The notes: generated by a model from the letters alone, not told the origin. A DNA stretch of 64,000 nucleotides from Hepsetus odoe (GCA_017165825.1 CM029369.1:98330-162329); one strand, 5' to 3'. Positions 51,640-64,000 are shown, counted from the stretch's first letter. Program-made: numbers and translations.

Positions 51640-54600
51640 TGGTCGCCTCTGGATAATAAACTGACTGTATACGACTCCAGCTGAACACCCAGCGTTGAGT
51701 ACAGAGACTGCTGTGCTTTGTTTTTACGGAGACATGGCTCAGCTATTGTGCCGCCCGATAACGCTTATCCAGCTCGCTTTCGGATCAAGGCTATGGACAG
51801 AACCCGCCTGTCCGGAAAAGACCCGCTGAGGGGGCTGTGTGTTTACGTAACACACAATGGTGTATTAAATCGCTTGTGCTGAATCCCAGTACACTGCTCA
51901 ACACTGCTGGAGATGTGATAACAGCCAGGTGCAGACCGTTTTATTTGCCCAGGAGTTCTACAGTGTTTATTTCAGCGGTATACATCCCACCCAGCGCTTA
52001 GTGCTAACAGCGCACGCCACCAGCACATTTTACTGAACTTTAACGGAATTATCAGCTTGACTCCAAAACTAACACCCAGATGGATTATTTTATTGTTGCC
52101 GGAGATTTCAACCATGCAAAACTTCTGTATCGCCCTCCCCTAAATCCATCAACATGTGAACTATGGACAGGGGAAAACACGCTGGACTGTGTTTACACAA
52201 ACCTGGCCAAGGCCATGACAGAGCGGAGCCCCGCCCACCCCTGACACTCAGACTACATCTCTGTGCTGGGTTGATCCCAGCGCACAGACCTGATCGGGCC
52301 AGGCTGGTGAGACCCACCTGAAGCAAAGCAAAGACCTGGCCCACAGGAGCCATCTCGTTTTCGTGGACTGCTTCGAACGCACAGACTGGGACATGCCAGA
52401 GCGCAACCCACGTGACCCATCAACCTGGAGGAGTACACAGCTTCAGTGACTGGCTACATCAGCAAGTGCATTGAGGATGTTACTGTCTCCAAGTTCATCA
52501 TAACACGACCCAACCAAAAGCCATGGATGATCGCGAGCTCGCGTGAGACTCCTTCGAGAACTCCGACAAGGCCCTTCAAGTCAGGACGAGGCCGCCCCTA
52601 AGAAAGCGAGGCAAACCTGTCTCGGCCATCAGATGCATGGCCGAACACGCAGAGAATCCATGGCTACTCAAGAACACTGGTGACACGGCGCATGTGGCAG
52701 GCATCCAGGCCCTCACCAACTACAGGACATTCCACCTGCCCGTGACGGTGACCCTCCTCCCAGATGCGCTGAACCACTTTGACGCATCGGTTTGATGCAG
52801 CGAACGATAACAGAATGAGGAAGACTAAATTTCCTCCAACGCAATTGTGATTCTCCTGGCCTGACCACAACCGGGCGTATAAGATCTCTTCTCAGAGTCA
52901 ACCCACGAAAAGCTGCCGGTCCAGACAATATTCAAGGTCGAGTGCTCAGAGGATGTGCAGAACAGCTGGCAGTTGTTCTCACTGACATCTTCAAACAATT
53001 TCTCTGAGCACCACTGTTGTTCCAAGGTGCTTCAAGACCACCACATCATTCCAGTGCCTAAGAAAAACCATCCATCTCCTGCTCTCAACGACTATCACCT
53101 GCCGCACCTTCCGCACCAATATCACAAGGTTTCAGCTGGTCATGAGGCACACTGTCCCAGATCCTCTCTCACTAGACCCCCGCAGTTTGGCGATCGCCCC
53201 AACTGCTCAACGGATTTGATGCAATCTCCACCCTCCATCTGGGCCCTTTCTCATCTTGACAGAAAGGATACAGTTAATACCAGAATGCTGTTCATCGTAC
53301 TCATGTTCAGCATTCAACACCATCATCCTCAGCACCTGAGTGGGAGAAGCTGAGGCTGCTGTGTCAACACTCCTCCCCCTGCACCGGATCCTGACTTCCT
53401 GGACTGGGAGACCCCAGTCAGTCAGGATCAGTAGCAGCACCTCCAACACTATCACATTCGAGCACAGGAGCCCTCTCAGGGCTGTGTGCCCAGCTCCATC
53501 GCTGTTCACACTGATGACCCACGATCGCAGCCGCGATAGCTCGAACCATTATCATCAAATTCCCGCTGATGATACAACCGCGGTGGGTCTGATCAGCTGT
53601 GGAGATGGGGAGGCAGCTTTACAGAGAGGAGATACAGAGCTGACGACTGAGCAGAACCAAATAACCTGTCTCTGAACTAGGAAGAGATGGGCTGTTGACT
53701 TCAGAGATCACGGCTGACCACACCCACTCTATCATCAACACCTCACCTGCGGAGTTGGTCCAGAGCACCAAGTTTCTTGGTGTTCAGCATCACCGTAACT
53801 CCCACGTGGTCCCCTCAACACCAGCTCCATCACAAAGAAAGCCCAGCAGCGCCTCTACTTCCCGCAGACTGAGGAAAGCTCATCTCCACCTCTTCTTCCA
53901 TCTCACCATCTTCTACAGAGAAACCATCTGAGCATCCTGAGCGGCTGCATTACTGCCCGTACGGGAATTGCAACGCCTGCACTGCAAGTCCCTACAACGG
54001 GTAGTGAGAACAGCTGAGAAGATCATCGGGTCTCTCTGCCCTCTGCAGGCTGGTGACATTCACTGGGCCGCTGTATCTGCAAAGCAACTAGCATTGCGTA
54101 TGACCCCACCAACCCTTCCCACACTCCCCTCTTCTCCCTCCGTTATCCGGGAAAAGGTTCCGCAGCATATGGCCTCTCCGGTATGTAAAATAGCTTCTTC
54201 CTCTGGCCATCAGACTGTTGAACTCTGAACACCACAAAACACTACACAAAACAACACACCACGTCACTGTTGTCACCATCATGGACTCTAAAACTCACCA
54301 ATAGCTTGAACTTTAAATCTCCACCATCACCATCACTTTCCACTTCTTTCTATTCTGTATTTATTTATTTATCCCGTGTTGCACTTCCTGCACTTTAAAT
54401 ACAGTAGTCATCACCACCACACTGCTACACCATAATGTGCCTGGGTTGTTTTGTTCACAACACTGCAGCCTTCCACTTGATGAATGTACTGTCTGTCGTG
54501 GGCCGCCTGTTGTTGGGTCTGTCTTGTCTGTCTTGTCCGGCACTTGTTGCCCCGCGGTTGTGTCTTATGTTGTCTTGTGTCTGTGTTGCCTGTCTTGTGT

Positions 54601-54690
54601 GGTACCTGTGTCCTGGAGGAACGTTATTTGCTCACTGTGTACTGCATATGGCTGAATTGACAATAAAATCCTACTTGACTTGACTTGATT
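51640..54690 (+). mobile_element. L2/CR1-group LINE, degenerate
   Basis: Order on the + strand. The endonuclease part has GDFNHAKLLYRPPL and ENTLDCVYTNLAKAM (near 52095-52220). The RT region has VNPRKAAGPD-like codons and GCAEQLAVVLTDIFKQF (52910-53010). The C-terminal part has KAQQRLYFPQTEESS-type codons and LQRVVRTAEKIIGSLCP (53985-54055). The 3' end is AATTGACAATAAAATCCTAC with TTGACTTGACTTGA. Many frame breaks. It ends directly at the second IQ-element copy. Confidence 0.75.
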
Positions 54691-54707
54691 TGAAGTTTAA
54701 AAGGAAT

Positions 54708-56630
54708 GTTCGGGTGCAAAGGAGAATTGAACATGAGGCTGCTGTAACCATTCAGGCACAGGTGAGGAACATATAAACAGAAAGTACTACCTGAAGCTAC
54801 CGTAAGCAGCCAAGACTGTCTAGCGATATTATAGAGCTAGTAAGAGTATGAGGCAAGAAATTGGGCTCCTGAAGGAGCAAAGGGGGCTGTTGTTGTTCTG
54901 GCTGCCGTATTCCGAGGGATGAAGACCAGACAGGACTTGAAACTGAAGCACCAGGCTGCCACGCAGTTATACAAAGGGCCTGGCAGGGCACACTGTGCTC
55001 GGGCACGTATACTACATCAAACAGACGTTGCAACCAGCGGACACGTCGTCCCACACGCGAAGCCAGAAAACAGAGAGGAGTTTTTGACATTGCTTCCGCT
55101 GCACGTTCCTGCAAGCCTGCTTCAGAGGTCAGAGGGTCAGGAAAGGCTGTGGATTCCACACTGTGCTGCTTCCCCATCTCAGGCTGCGTTCAGAAGACAT
55201 ACAGGAGGGTAACAAAGTACTGGTGACCATAAGGAGGCTCAGCCACTTTATTCAAAGATATTTTTGGTCCTACATCAGGGGGCAAAAGCGAATATGAAAG
55301 ATTTCAGGTGCTGAGAAAGTCAGCGATACGATCCAGGCAGCTTTTAGAGGTTATTTAGTGCAAAATGTTAATGCTATGAACAAAGCTGCTGTCGTCATTC
55401 AGGCTGCTGGGAGAGTGCACCAGCGGGGGTCTGTCTTCAAGAGGCTGCGCTGGGCAACAGGTGGTCGTCAGAGGAGGTTCGAAGGTGGAGACCGGGACTT
55501 CAACAAGGACAGAGGTGTCACAAAGACATGGGGCATGGCAGAAGTCAGTCAGAGGAGCCGGTGAGGACCGGGCCGTGTGGCACAAAGAGGCGAGGACAAT
55601 CCAGTCCCACCTGGTAGGTGAGCAGATCATCTGCAGTAATGTTCTTTGTTTGTTGAACAGGAGGAGTTGCTGAAGGACTCTACCATCAGCTGACCGAGGA
55701 GCCCATGCCACAGGTGAACGCTTTTCACGGCCCTCGGAAGGACCGAGGAAGGAAAAGAGGAGACTTTGGCCTGGGCGGTACAGAGCTGCCACGGAAGGAA
55801 CAGTCAGTTCAGAGAGGGGCAGAGAGGTCCTTTCGCTGAGATACACGGCTGTGAGGGTTTCCAAAGAAAGGGACTGGGGTGAGAAGACAGGAACAGAAAC
55901 CTAGATCGAGGGTCGGATAACATGGAGAGTTGAGACTCAACCACTCAGAGAAACTGGAGGCCAAAGAAGCTACACGGTAATTGCAACGCGCAGTGACAGA
56001 GCGAGACAGGTGCAGGACCACAACATCGCCCTGCAGGCTGACCTGGAGAGAGGCCCACAGGAGCTACAGCGCCACCGAGCTAGGAAACCAGATCAGAGGT
56101 ATGGAAGTAAATTGCCTCATCGAATCTTCTACTCTCTCCGACACCAGTGCCTCTGCCGGAACCCAGAGGGCAAAAGCCAAACAGAGCATCCGGAGAACAG
56201 TCCAGCGGAAATTGGCAACGTAATTTGCAGCAGGGATGATGCTGGTTTCAGCTCCCTAGCATCGGCCCGCCTCGCAACCCAGCAAACCCAGAACAAGGTG
56301 ATGTTTGGGAGGAAGCCACGGGAACTCTCAGCCGCGGAAACCAGAAGCTGGGACATCGCGGGCCGCCGGCCCTGCCACCAGGAAGTATGACCTGTGATAA
56401 GGAAAAGGGCAAAAGACACTGTGCACGAATCAGTCTAGGAGACGGACAAGAACGCCGGCACCAGAGATTCGGGGAGAAGCACGCGCGAACCCGACCGATA
56501 GGGCTGAAGCAGAGTTTGGACTCATTGAAAAAGACTTCTCTGTAAACCCTGTAACGCCTCTGTGGTAGCCCCTTTCAAGGTCCTGTCGAGTCCAGGGGTT
56601 CCGTGGAGTCAGGCAAAGCCTCCAGGGACT
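54708..56630 (+). pseudogene. Second, decayed copy of the IQ/coiled-coil payload, no LTRs
   Basis: Colinear with the reverse complement of about 39790-37830. AGGAGAATTGAACATGAGGC, AAGTACTACCTGAAGCTACC and ATGAGGCAAGAAATTGGGCT match the start of the IQ region. NVNAMNKAAVVIQAAGRVHQ (55364 on) and VFKRLRWATGGRQRRFEGG match the end of it, and QDHNIALQADLERG matches the second coiled coil. Many small insertions and deletions destroy the frame. It starts at the LINE tail and ends in a hAT fragment, so both edges are truncated. Confidence 0.85.
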
Positions 56631-57329
56631 TTTGTGCAGGAAAAAAATCAACGCTATGCTGAAAAAGATGGAGCTGTTTGAAATCAAGGTCAAAACAGGA
56701 GATGTTTGTATCCCCACTTTGGAGAGTTTGCTGTCAGACAGCAACCTGACCCTGGCTGATGAAGTGAGGGACACTTAGTCCACCTAGTCTCTCTCAGGAA
56801 GCATTCCGGAATATTTCCCAGTGATGCCTGAATCCAACAACTGGATGAGGAGCCCATTTGACATCTAAACATCTGAAAACCCAAATTCACTGAACTGTCG
56901 GGTGAGCAAGAGAGAGTTTAACAGAAGTGGCTTGCACCAAAACACTGAAGCTCACTGAAACGCAGCTGCTGGACTTTGATACAGAGATGCAGCAAATACA
57001 CTGGCAAGCTCCTACCAAGGCCTTTGTGCTTTCTTTTCTTCCTTTATGAAAGCACATATTCAGTGAGAAAGGCTTCTCTTTACTTTCCTCCATAAAAACT
57101 AAACACAGAAGCAGGGTGGCTGTTGAACGAAACCCGAGACTGAAGCCAACCTCGACTGACTCCAACCTCGACTGACTCCGGCGTCACAGGACTGCGTTCA
57201 CAGAGGCAGGCGCACTCCCTTCCATTAGGCATTCGTGAACTTGTCTCCAACTTTTAACTTTACTTGTATTCACCGTTAAGATTTCACACTGTTGGTATAC
57301 AAGTGTTGTTATAATTATTCTTAGTTAGA
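56624..57329 (+). pseudogene. Duplicated 3' part of the hAT transposase
   Basis: Nearly identical to 48890-49570 at its start (AGGAAAAAAATCAACGCTATG) and increasingly diverged later. It encodes the same ALMLKKMELFEIKVKTGD segment and the decayed dimerisation domain. It is interrupted at 57329 by a LINE, and the rest resumes at 60612. Confidence 0.85.
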
Positions 57330-60300
57330 GTAGAGTAGAGTAGAGTGATCTTTTATTATCCTACGAATGGGAAATTTGGGCGTTACAGGGCTCTAAAAAT
57401 GACAGTGTACAGAAAGAGAAGAAAAAATATATAAAGATATATAGAGAAAAGAACAGGCAACAAGTACAGGAGAAAAAGAGGAGCTATAACAATACAATTA
57501 TCTATCTATATATATCTATATATATATATATACAGATACATATCTACAATATAAGCACGGTCAAAGTTGTGAATGAATTATACATATAACAATATATGGA
57601 ATATAAATATAGCAAAATATAAATATAAATGTAATAAATAATAAATGTAATAATAATAATAAATGTAATCATAATAATAATAATATAATATACAATACAG
57701 TAATACAATAATATATAATATAATATATATAACAATAATACAATAATAAACAAGAGTGTAATGTTATGTTAGGATGTTATATGATGAGTTGTGGAGTCTT
57801 ATTGCTGTGCAGGTAGGACTGACCTGCAGAGTATCTCTCTTCTTACACCGCGGGTGTAACAGTCTGCGTTGAACGAGCTGCTCAGTGCTCCTACAGTCTG
57901 TGTAGGTGGAGGTGTTGTCTGTGATGGATGTTATTTGAGAACATCCTCTCCTACCTGCTCGATGGACTTGAGCGGGCAGTCCAGGACAGAGCTGGGCCTT
58001 CTGACTAGCTTGTTTAGTTTCTCTGTCCTCACTGCCACTCTTCCACACCAGCAGACCACAGCGAGAAACAGCCACGCTACCACAGTGTCATAGTAGAACG
58101 TCCTCATGAGATGTTTCATTTATTTCCAAAGGACTCAGCCGCCTTAGTAGGTGTGGAGACGACTGAGGCCCTTTTGTACAGAGTAGTTAGTGACCAGTCC
58201 AGTTTATTAGTTATGGACACCCAGGCATTTGTACCTTCATTTCAATGCACAACCCTGATGTCCACCGGTGATGGGGGTGACTCTCTGCGAAAGTCAATCA
58301 CCAGCTCCTTCTGCCTTGCTGGCATTGATGCGTTAGATGGTTTTGATCGCACCATCTGACTTAAGTCACGATGACTTCCTGTGATTCTCTTCAGCTCATT
58401 CCTCCCGACACCCACCAACAATAGCAGTGTCGCCGGAGAACTTCTGCAGGTGACAGGTGTCCGTGTTGTGTTTGAAGTCTGCCGTGTACAGGGTGAAGAG
58501 GAAGGGGCAGAGGACTGTTCCTTGTGGGGCTCCAGTGCTGCAGACCACCACCTCAGACACACAGTCCTGGAGTCTCAAGCATACTGGGGTCTATTGGGTG
58601 AGTTAGTCAATCCACTCAGTCATGATGGGTCCACACCCACCCCTCCAGCTTCCTCAGAACTGAAGGTCGGATCGTTGGAAAGCACCGGAAAAGTCAAAGA
58701 ACATGACTTCTTGCAGCAATTTCCGCACTTCCAGGTGAGTAAGGGCCCAATGCAGCAGGTAGATGACAGCATGACAGCAGATGACCCCACTGTGCGGCTG
58801 GTATGCAAACTGCAGCGGCTCCAGGTCCCTTCCTGACCAGTGGACTAAGGGGTGATGTGGAGGATGATCCTCTCCATAACCTTCATCAGGTTAGGAAGTG
58901 AGGCAACAGGTCAAAAGGGTTTGCCTTAGTGCGACGCCTTGGGACTGGAATGAGGCATGAGGTCTTCCACAGAATGGGGACACGCCCAGGCTGAGGCTGA
59001 GGTTAAAGATGTAGGTGATAACCTCACAGAGTTGATCTGGGCACAGTCCTCAACAGGCTGGAGCTGATGACATCTGGACCTGTGGGTTTTCTGTGTTTCA
59101 ACTTCCTCAGCTGACACTGGTGACCTGGCCAGTTCTGTGATGGAGAGACTATCGTGAGTGGAGATGGTTTCTGATGAGTGGGGTAGCAGGAGGGGGCAGT
59201 AGAGTCCCTGTGGTGTAGAGAAGGAAAAGATAAAGATAAAAGGGGGATACGTGAGCTGATATCCTGGTGGGGTTGGGCAGAGAGGTGTGAAGGGAGGTGC
59301 TGGAGTTTGGTAGGAGGTGTGGAAGGGGGCACTGGCATGTGATGAGCTTTGATGGTTGAGTGAGGGGCAGATTCCTGAGTCAAACCTGTTGAAGAACAGA
59401 TTTAGACTATTAGCCAAGTCCTTATCTCCAGACTTGGGCCTCCCGGCTACTGCTCCTAACCAGTAATGCGTTCAGTCCCCACACTCATATCACATATTTA
59501 TTGTTGTAAACTTAAACAACTGATGTTGTTTAGTTTGAGCTGCTCCTCCAGCCTCTCCCTCTGTATCTGTCCTCCTCCCATTTTCAGCTCCTTCTGAGCT
59601 TTTCTCATTGCCTCCTTATCTCCTGATCTGAAGGCTCTTGATATCTGCTTCAGCAGAGTTCTCAGGATCAGGGGTCACATGGTTTATTACTGGAGTAACA
59701 CCGCACTCTCCTGGCTCTTCTGGTACAGTGTTATCCACACAGGCTGTGATGAAGGCCATGCAGACTGTTGGTTGTCGATGTCCTTCTCCATGTGGGCCAC
59801 AGCTCCCAGTCTGTGGTTTCAAACAGTCCCTGAGTGCTATGCTAGACTTCATCAGACCATCCTCTCACATACCTCGAGTGGGGGGTTGATTGCATACTAG
59901 AGGTATGTAAGAGGAAACCAGATGGACCAGGTTATGGTCCAGGTTCCCAGTGAGGGAGGGTGATACCTGCATGCATCCTTAGCGTTTATATACAGTAAGT
60001 CCAAATGTCCTGTCCATGTGTCCACATACTGGGTGAGAGTAGGCAGAGTGGGAGGACAAGGAGACATGATTAAAATCACTAGAAATCAGGAGGAAGGCTT
60101 GGGGGATGTGCTTTCTGCAATTGAGACACAACTGTGTGTATGGTTTCTCACAAGCTGCTACAGATCCATGTCATGGATGTAAACAGTTATCGCGGGAGAT
60201 TTATAGAATTTGCGCCGTGGCAGATAGTACGGTTGGATGCTAACCGCTAATAGCTCCACGTCCTGTGTACAGCACTGCTCCTTAACGGTGATGTGCCCTT

Positions 60301-60612
60301 GGTTACACCATCTCTCGCTCACATACATCACGCATCCCCGCCTTCCTTCACTGCCCCCTTCGCTCCAGTCCGCTTCACCAGGGTGGAATCTCGTACAGCA
60401 GCTGAGAGAGTCTGGAGTGAGGTGTGTCAGCCAGGACCTTAGTTGAAGCCATCATGCTGACCTCCCGTACTCTCTCTGAGCCTGGTGAGCGCGTTAGTCT
60501 ACTTCTCCATCTTGTTAGAGAGATCTGACATAATTCTATGATGACCGAGGGTACATGGTTTGCAAATTAGCTCTTCCTCTCCCAGTGTTTCACCCCAGCT
60601 CTGCAGCCCCGT
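57330..60612 (-). mobile_element. Rex1/L2-group LINE, degenerate
   Basis: The 3' end at low coordinates has a GTAGA-type tail (57330-57355) and AATAAAAGATCAC on the - strand. RT on the - strand has QKELVIDFRRE (58300), GAPQGTVLCPFLFTLYTADF and CHLQKFSGDTAIVGG (58540-58400). Further upstream lies a RKLKHRKPTGPDVISSSLL segment (59110-59050). The element has stops in every domain. It sits exactly in the duplicated hAT flank: CTTAGTT at 57327 and TAATTGCAGCACAG at 60613 are continuous in the other copy at 49570-49595. The interior at 57480-57740 is AT-rich low-complexity DNA. Confidence 0.8.
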
Positions 60613-61013
60613 TAATTGCAGCACAGTTGTTAATATTGATATTTTCAACTGTTGTAAGTGTTTGAATGTAGTACAAGTGTTAATATCCTCACATTCCATA
60701 TTTGAATGCAGTAGTTAATATTTTCCCTTTCTGAGAGTATCTGAATGCAGTAGAGATGTTATTCTTTATATTTTCATCCACTGTGAGTGTTTGCATTACA
60801 GTTATCTAAATTTTCTCACTTACAAATGGTTGCATATACATGGTGCTGTATTATAGATTACAGTCAATACAAATGTTGAGAATTCTCATTAGGTGATTTG
60901 TTGTGTGATTAGGCCTGTGTTCTGGTATTTTAACACTAGCATAATGCAGGTACTTGGAGACCCAAATCTTTTTTGGAGGTTTGTACTCAGTGTAAAAAGT
61001 TTGAGGATCACTG
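60613..61013 (+). pseudogene. Remainder of the duplicated hAT right end
   Basis: Continues the copy of 49585-49968, including the right inverted end AGTTTGAGGATCACTG and the TCTAGA flank. Confidence 0.85.
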
Positions 61014-61019
61014 GTCTAG

Positions 61020-61215
61020 AGGCTGATACTCGCCTACAAACCAAGAGGTTGCAGGTTCAGATCCCACCTCCAGAACCTCACTGGGTTCCTGAGGAACCCT
61101 GAACCCCAAGCTGCTCCAGAGACCGTCCCTGATCAGGAGCGCTGGATCGCCGCCTGAAAAGAGCATCATGCCATACATTTCATTAAATGTAATAAACGTA
61201 AATGAAATTCTTCAA
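61020..61215 (+). repeat. SINE, family 1, duplicated copy
   Basis: A counterpart of 49976-50165 with many small differences, for example in the core near 61140-61160. Confidence 0.7.
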
Positions 61216-62160
61216 ATTAATGAAGAAACTTTAACATAATGAAAAACTAAAAGTAGTCAAGAAAAAAAACACACATAAGCGTCACTCCAAACATTTCCAT
61301 CAGGACAGAAGAGAGTCCTCTTCTGTCCAGGTGCTCTTCTCTTCAGGAGAGGAGAACAGGAGCTGCTGGAGAGTGAACTGGAGTGTTGCACAGCAGTGTT
61401 TCCACTTAACTCCACAAACGGCTCTGACAGGTAGAACCTCAGGAGCAGCTGAGGAACCCTGAGACCTGCCCTGCTCCGGGAGATTTATTTCACTCTCACT
61501 TGTCTCACCTTCTGAACACCACAGTGAGAGGAAGACTCGGTCTGGCTCACTGTGTGTGAGAAAATATCTCGCTCAAGTGTGTTTCAGTTTTAAACAAGCA
61601 GAACAAACCAGCGCCAACCTGCTTCTGGAGAACATTCTGGAGGTGTTTCAGAAACACTTTAACCCATTTTCACTGGACATCTGCGCTGCACGGTTACGCG
61701 GGAAAGGAAAGGACCAACTACTCTACAATGCAACTGACAAAATAGTTGTGTTTAGTATTATAAAGATGTCTCTGCTTCTCTAGCTTTCATCCATCAAATC
61801 TGAATCAAAAGTTGGACAACAGCTGAAGTGTTTTCCGTGTGGTGCTTTACTTAAACCGGAGTTGAAGAAAATCTAAAAACTTGATGGTTTTTCAGGAGAC
61901 CACAACGAAATTAAAAGACAGGAGCCTCAAAGAAAAGAAATAGAAAAGGAAAGACTAGGCGTGAGGTTCTGATTTAAAACTTGTGTGTTGCTTGGGACCA
62001 AGAAAAGCCAGATTATACTCTTCCAGTGAAATATTAATATCCAACCATCCCCCCAAAACTAATTAACTCCAATTAAATGAATCTGGAGGTCCGGCAGCCG
62101 CAGAAGGACCCAAAAAAACAAAAACAAAAAAGAACTCTGCATGCTGGGAAATGTAGTTTT
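61216..62160. other. Duplicated unassigned region
   Basis: 61216-61670 matches 50170-50640, and 62050-62160 matches 51065-51180. The middle (61672-62050) has no counterpart in the first copy. No gene was recognised. Confidence 0.5.
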
Positions 62161-62164
62161 TATC

Positions 62165-62275
62165 GACGTGATTTAGCAGACACTCTTATCCAGAGCGACT
62201 TACAGGGCCTGATTACAGGGACAGTCCCCGTGGAGACACTCAGGGTTAAGGGTCTTGGCAACCCTTGACAGGGTT
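62165..62275 (-). repeat. SINE, family 1, partial, minus orientation
   Basis: GACACTCTTATCCAGAGCGA and the GGGACAGTCCCCGTGGAGAC core. The head is missing. Confidence 0.7.
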
Positions 62276-62284
62276 AATCATGGA

Positions 62285-63113
62285 CTCTGTGAAGCACAAG
62301 CATGACCATCCTCTCTGCTCAGCGGGTGGAGATGATGAACGGGAAATTGCCACTAGGCCTCAAGTTTCTGGGCACCTACATCTCAGCTGACCTTTCCTGG
62401 ACTCACTACACAAAAGTTTAGTAAAGAAGGCCTGATAGCGATTATACTTCTGCGTAGTCCTCGTGGAAAACAGTTGACAGAAGGTTGTCGCTTTCTATCA
62501 CTTCTTCAGGAGAGTATACTAATATACTCGTTTGGGAGTGTGGCATAATGGAACTCCACAGTTGGAGAACAGGAAGGCTGCAGGGGTCCAAATGCTGCAC
62601 AAAAATGATCGGCTGCCCCTTACCCTCCATATCTGAAATATCCATATCTCATTGCTGCAAGAAAATCAAAAGCCATCATTGAAGATTTCTCACATCCCAT
62701 CATCTGTTTGAATTGATGTCAGCAGTGCTACAGATCTAATGTCACACATGACAGATTTAAAAACAGTTTTTTCCTATGGACCATCTGAATCTAAACACTA
62801 AAATCTCCAATAGCGCCCATCTTCCAAATATCACTGAACACACATAATACAGCACTCAAATTCAAGTTAAAAATATCTGGTTAAAATGTCTGTGTTACTT
62901 TATTGTGTTTGCTTTTTATTTATATATATATATATATATATTTATATTTATACATATGTTTGCTTTTATTTATTAATTTATTCATTTATTTACTTCTTTT
63001 TTTAAATCTATTTTTTTATCTATCTTTAACTCTATTAAAATAATGTATCAGCGTAGGGGAACTAATTTCACTCTACATTGTACAATGACAATAAAGTCTA
63101 TTCTATTCTATTG
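62285..63113 (+). pseudogene. LINE 3' end fragment
   Basis: Frames encode LKFLGTYISADLSWTHYTK, a TGRLQGSKCCTKMIGCPLPS segment and KIKAIIEDFSHPI, the usual C-terminal order of Rex1/L2-group RT proteins. The 3' end is ACAATGACAATAAAGTCTA followed by (TTCTA)n. (AT)n and T-rich tracts lie at 62920-63040. Confidence 0.7.
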
Positions 63114-63220
63114 CTCAGGGACCCAGTGGTGGTAGTGCCAGAGGGATTTGAACTTGGGACCTCTTGATCCAGAGGTTTGTAGGCAAGTACCACCACTAGA
63201 CCACCACCACCACCACTGTT
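63114..63220 (-). repeat. SINE, family 1, head part, minus orientation
   Basis: CAGGGACCCAGTGGTGGTAG, an inverted B box GGGATTTGAACTTGG, and the inverted A box end CACCACTAGACCACCACC. Confidence 0.75.
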
Positions 63221-63648
63221 TTTAACACAAACGCAACAACAACAATAAGATGCGTATTAAGCAAACCATTGAACAGTTTACTCACTGAAATAATTCTGCA
63301 CAATTCAATTTATTCTTGTATAGCGCCTTTTACAACAAAGTTGCCCCAAGGCACTTTACATTGATAACAGGTTGGCAATAACACCAGAAAAATTAAAAAG
63401 GATCAAATCTTTTCTTTTGGCTGCCTCATTTAGGGGTCACTTACAGCGGATAGACAGATAGATAGATAAATAGATTAGACCTGGGGTGTCCAAACTTTTA
63501 TCACCGAGAGCCATATGTGTAAAATACACAAACAGCCGGGCCCCTCCCTCCAGGTGAAGTCCACATCGCCTCACCTGGTTTACTGAAGTAAACTAAATCA
63601 GCCTGCAACACTGCTTTTCATGAATGGGATTTTTATTTTTTTGCTTTT

Positions 63649-63684
<36 letters not shown>

Positions 63685-64000
63685 AATTTTTATTTATATA
63701 GCTCAACTCCAAGGTCACTTTAATAGAGTGAGCAAGTAAAAAAACAAAAAATAAAAATACAGTTACATAAACACAAAGACAGAAAACAAACAGCAGAATA
63801 AGGAAATTAAGAACTGAAGTTCTGAGAAGTGGAATAGCACAAACTGAATAGATATGTTTTAACTGAAGTTAGCAGGATAGCGAGACATTAAGCGAGGTTT
63901 TGAGGGAATTCCAGAGATTAGGGCAGCAACACTAAATGATCTACTCCCCCCATGGAAGCCAACCTGAATTTTAGGAACTGAGAGTAACTCTGTGCCGAGG
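63221..64000. other. No gene recognised; dispersed repeat ends
   Basis: CAATTCAATTTATTCTTGTA followed by TAGCGCCTTTTACAA at 63300 is the reversed end of a common fish repeat. A second related end lies at 63690 after an (AAT)n tract (63650-63682). I cannot define the full element. Confidence 0.5.

Overview
The window is vertebrate nuclear DNA, almost certainly from a teleost fish. It has phase-compatible spliced exons, tRNA-derived SINEs, RTE- and L2/Rex1-type LINEs, Penelope-like elements, a chromodomain Ty3/Gypsy element, hAT and Tc1-like DNA transposons, endogenous retrovirus (ERV) remnants and many (CA)n tracts. I cannot name the species.

The one clear host gene is ptprb (receptor-type protein tyrosine phosphatase beta, VE-PTP) on the + strand. 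I place 16 exons between 6874 and 29971, and all splice phases agree. They are a signal-peptide exon, a single-exon ricin/mannose-receptor-type lectin domain, a 2.4-kb threonine-rich mucin-like exon built from 15-bp and 45-bp tandem repeats, and 13 single-exon fibronectin type III (FN3) domains. Together they make 6313 coding bases. The membrane-proximal part, transmembrane segment and phosphatase domain are not seen. The recognised gene stops 30 bp before a 500-N gap (30001-30500), and the 33.5 kb beyond it holds no recognisable ptprb exon. The introns carry a 3.4-kb 23-bp satellite, a 34-bp minisatellite, a 40-bp tandem repeat that copies a splice acceptor, a nearly complete RTE LINE and several SINEs.

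From 1 to 6700 lies repeat-rich DNA: RTE, Tc1 and L2 fragments, an ERV pol remnant and SINEs. From 30501 to the end almost everything recognisable is mobile: a Gypsy element with its 3' LTR (30501-33957), an ERV remnant on the - strand (34413-37100), Penelope-like fragments (42900-46690), a hAT element (47363-49968), an L2-like LINE (51640-54690), a Rex1/L2-like LINE on the - strand (57330-60612) and further SINEs and LINE ends.

The most unusual object is a 4.46-kb LTR-flanked element at 37106-41568, oriented on the - strand and inserted in the ERV with a 5-bp ATTAC target duplication. Its LTRs are nearly identical and carry TATA-like and AATAAA signals in the right order. The interior shows no pol genes. 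It holds a once-continuous reading frame for a novel N-terminal region, coiled coils and about ten IQ motifs resembling the IQ array of ASPM. A second, decayed copy of the IQ payload lies at 54708-56630 without LTRs, fused at a short homology to a duplicated hAT fragment. This looks like an LTR retroelement carrying a captured host coding sequence.
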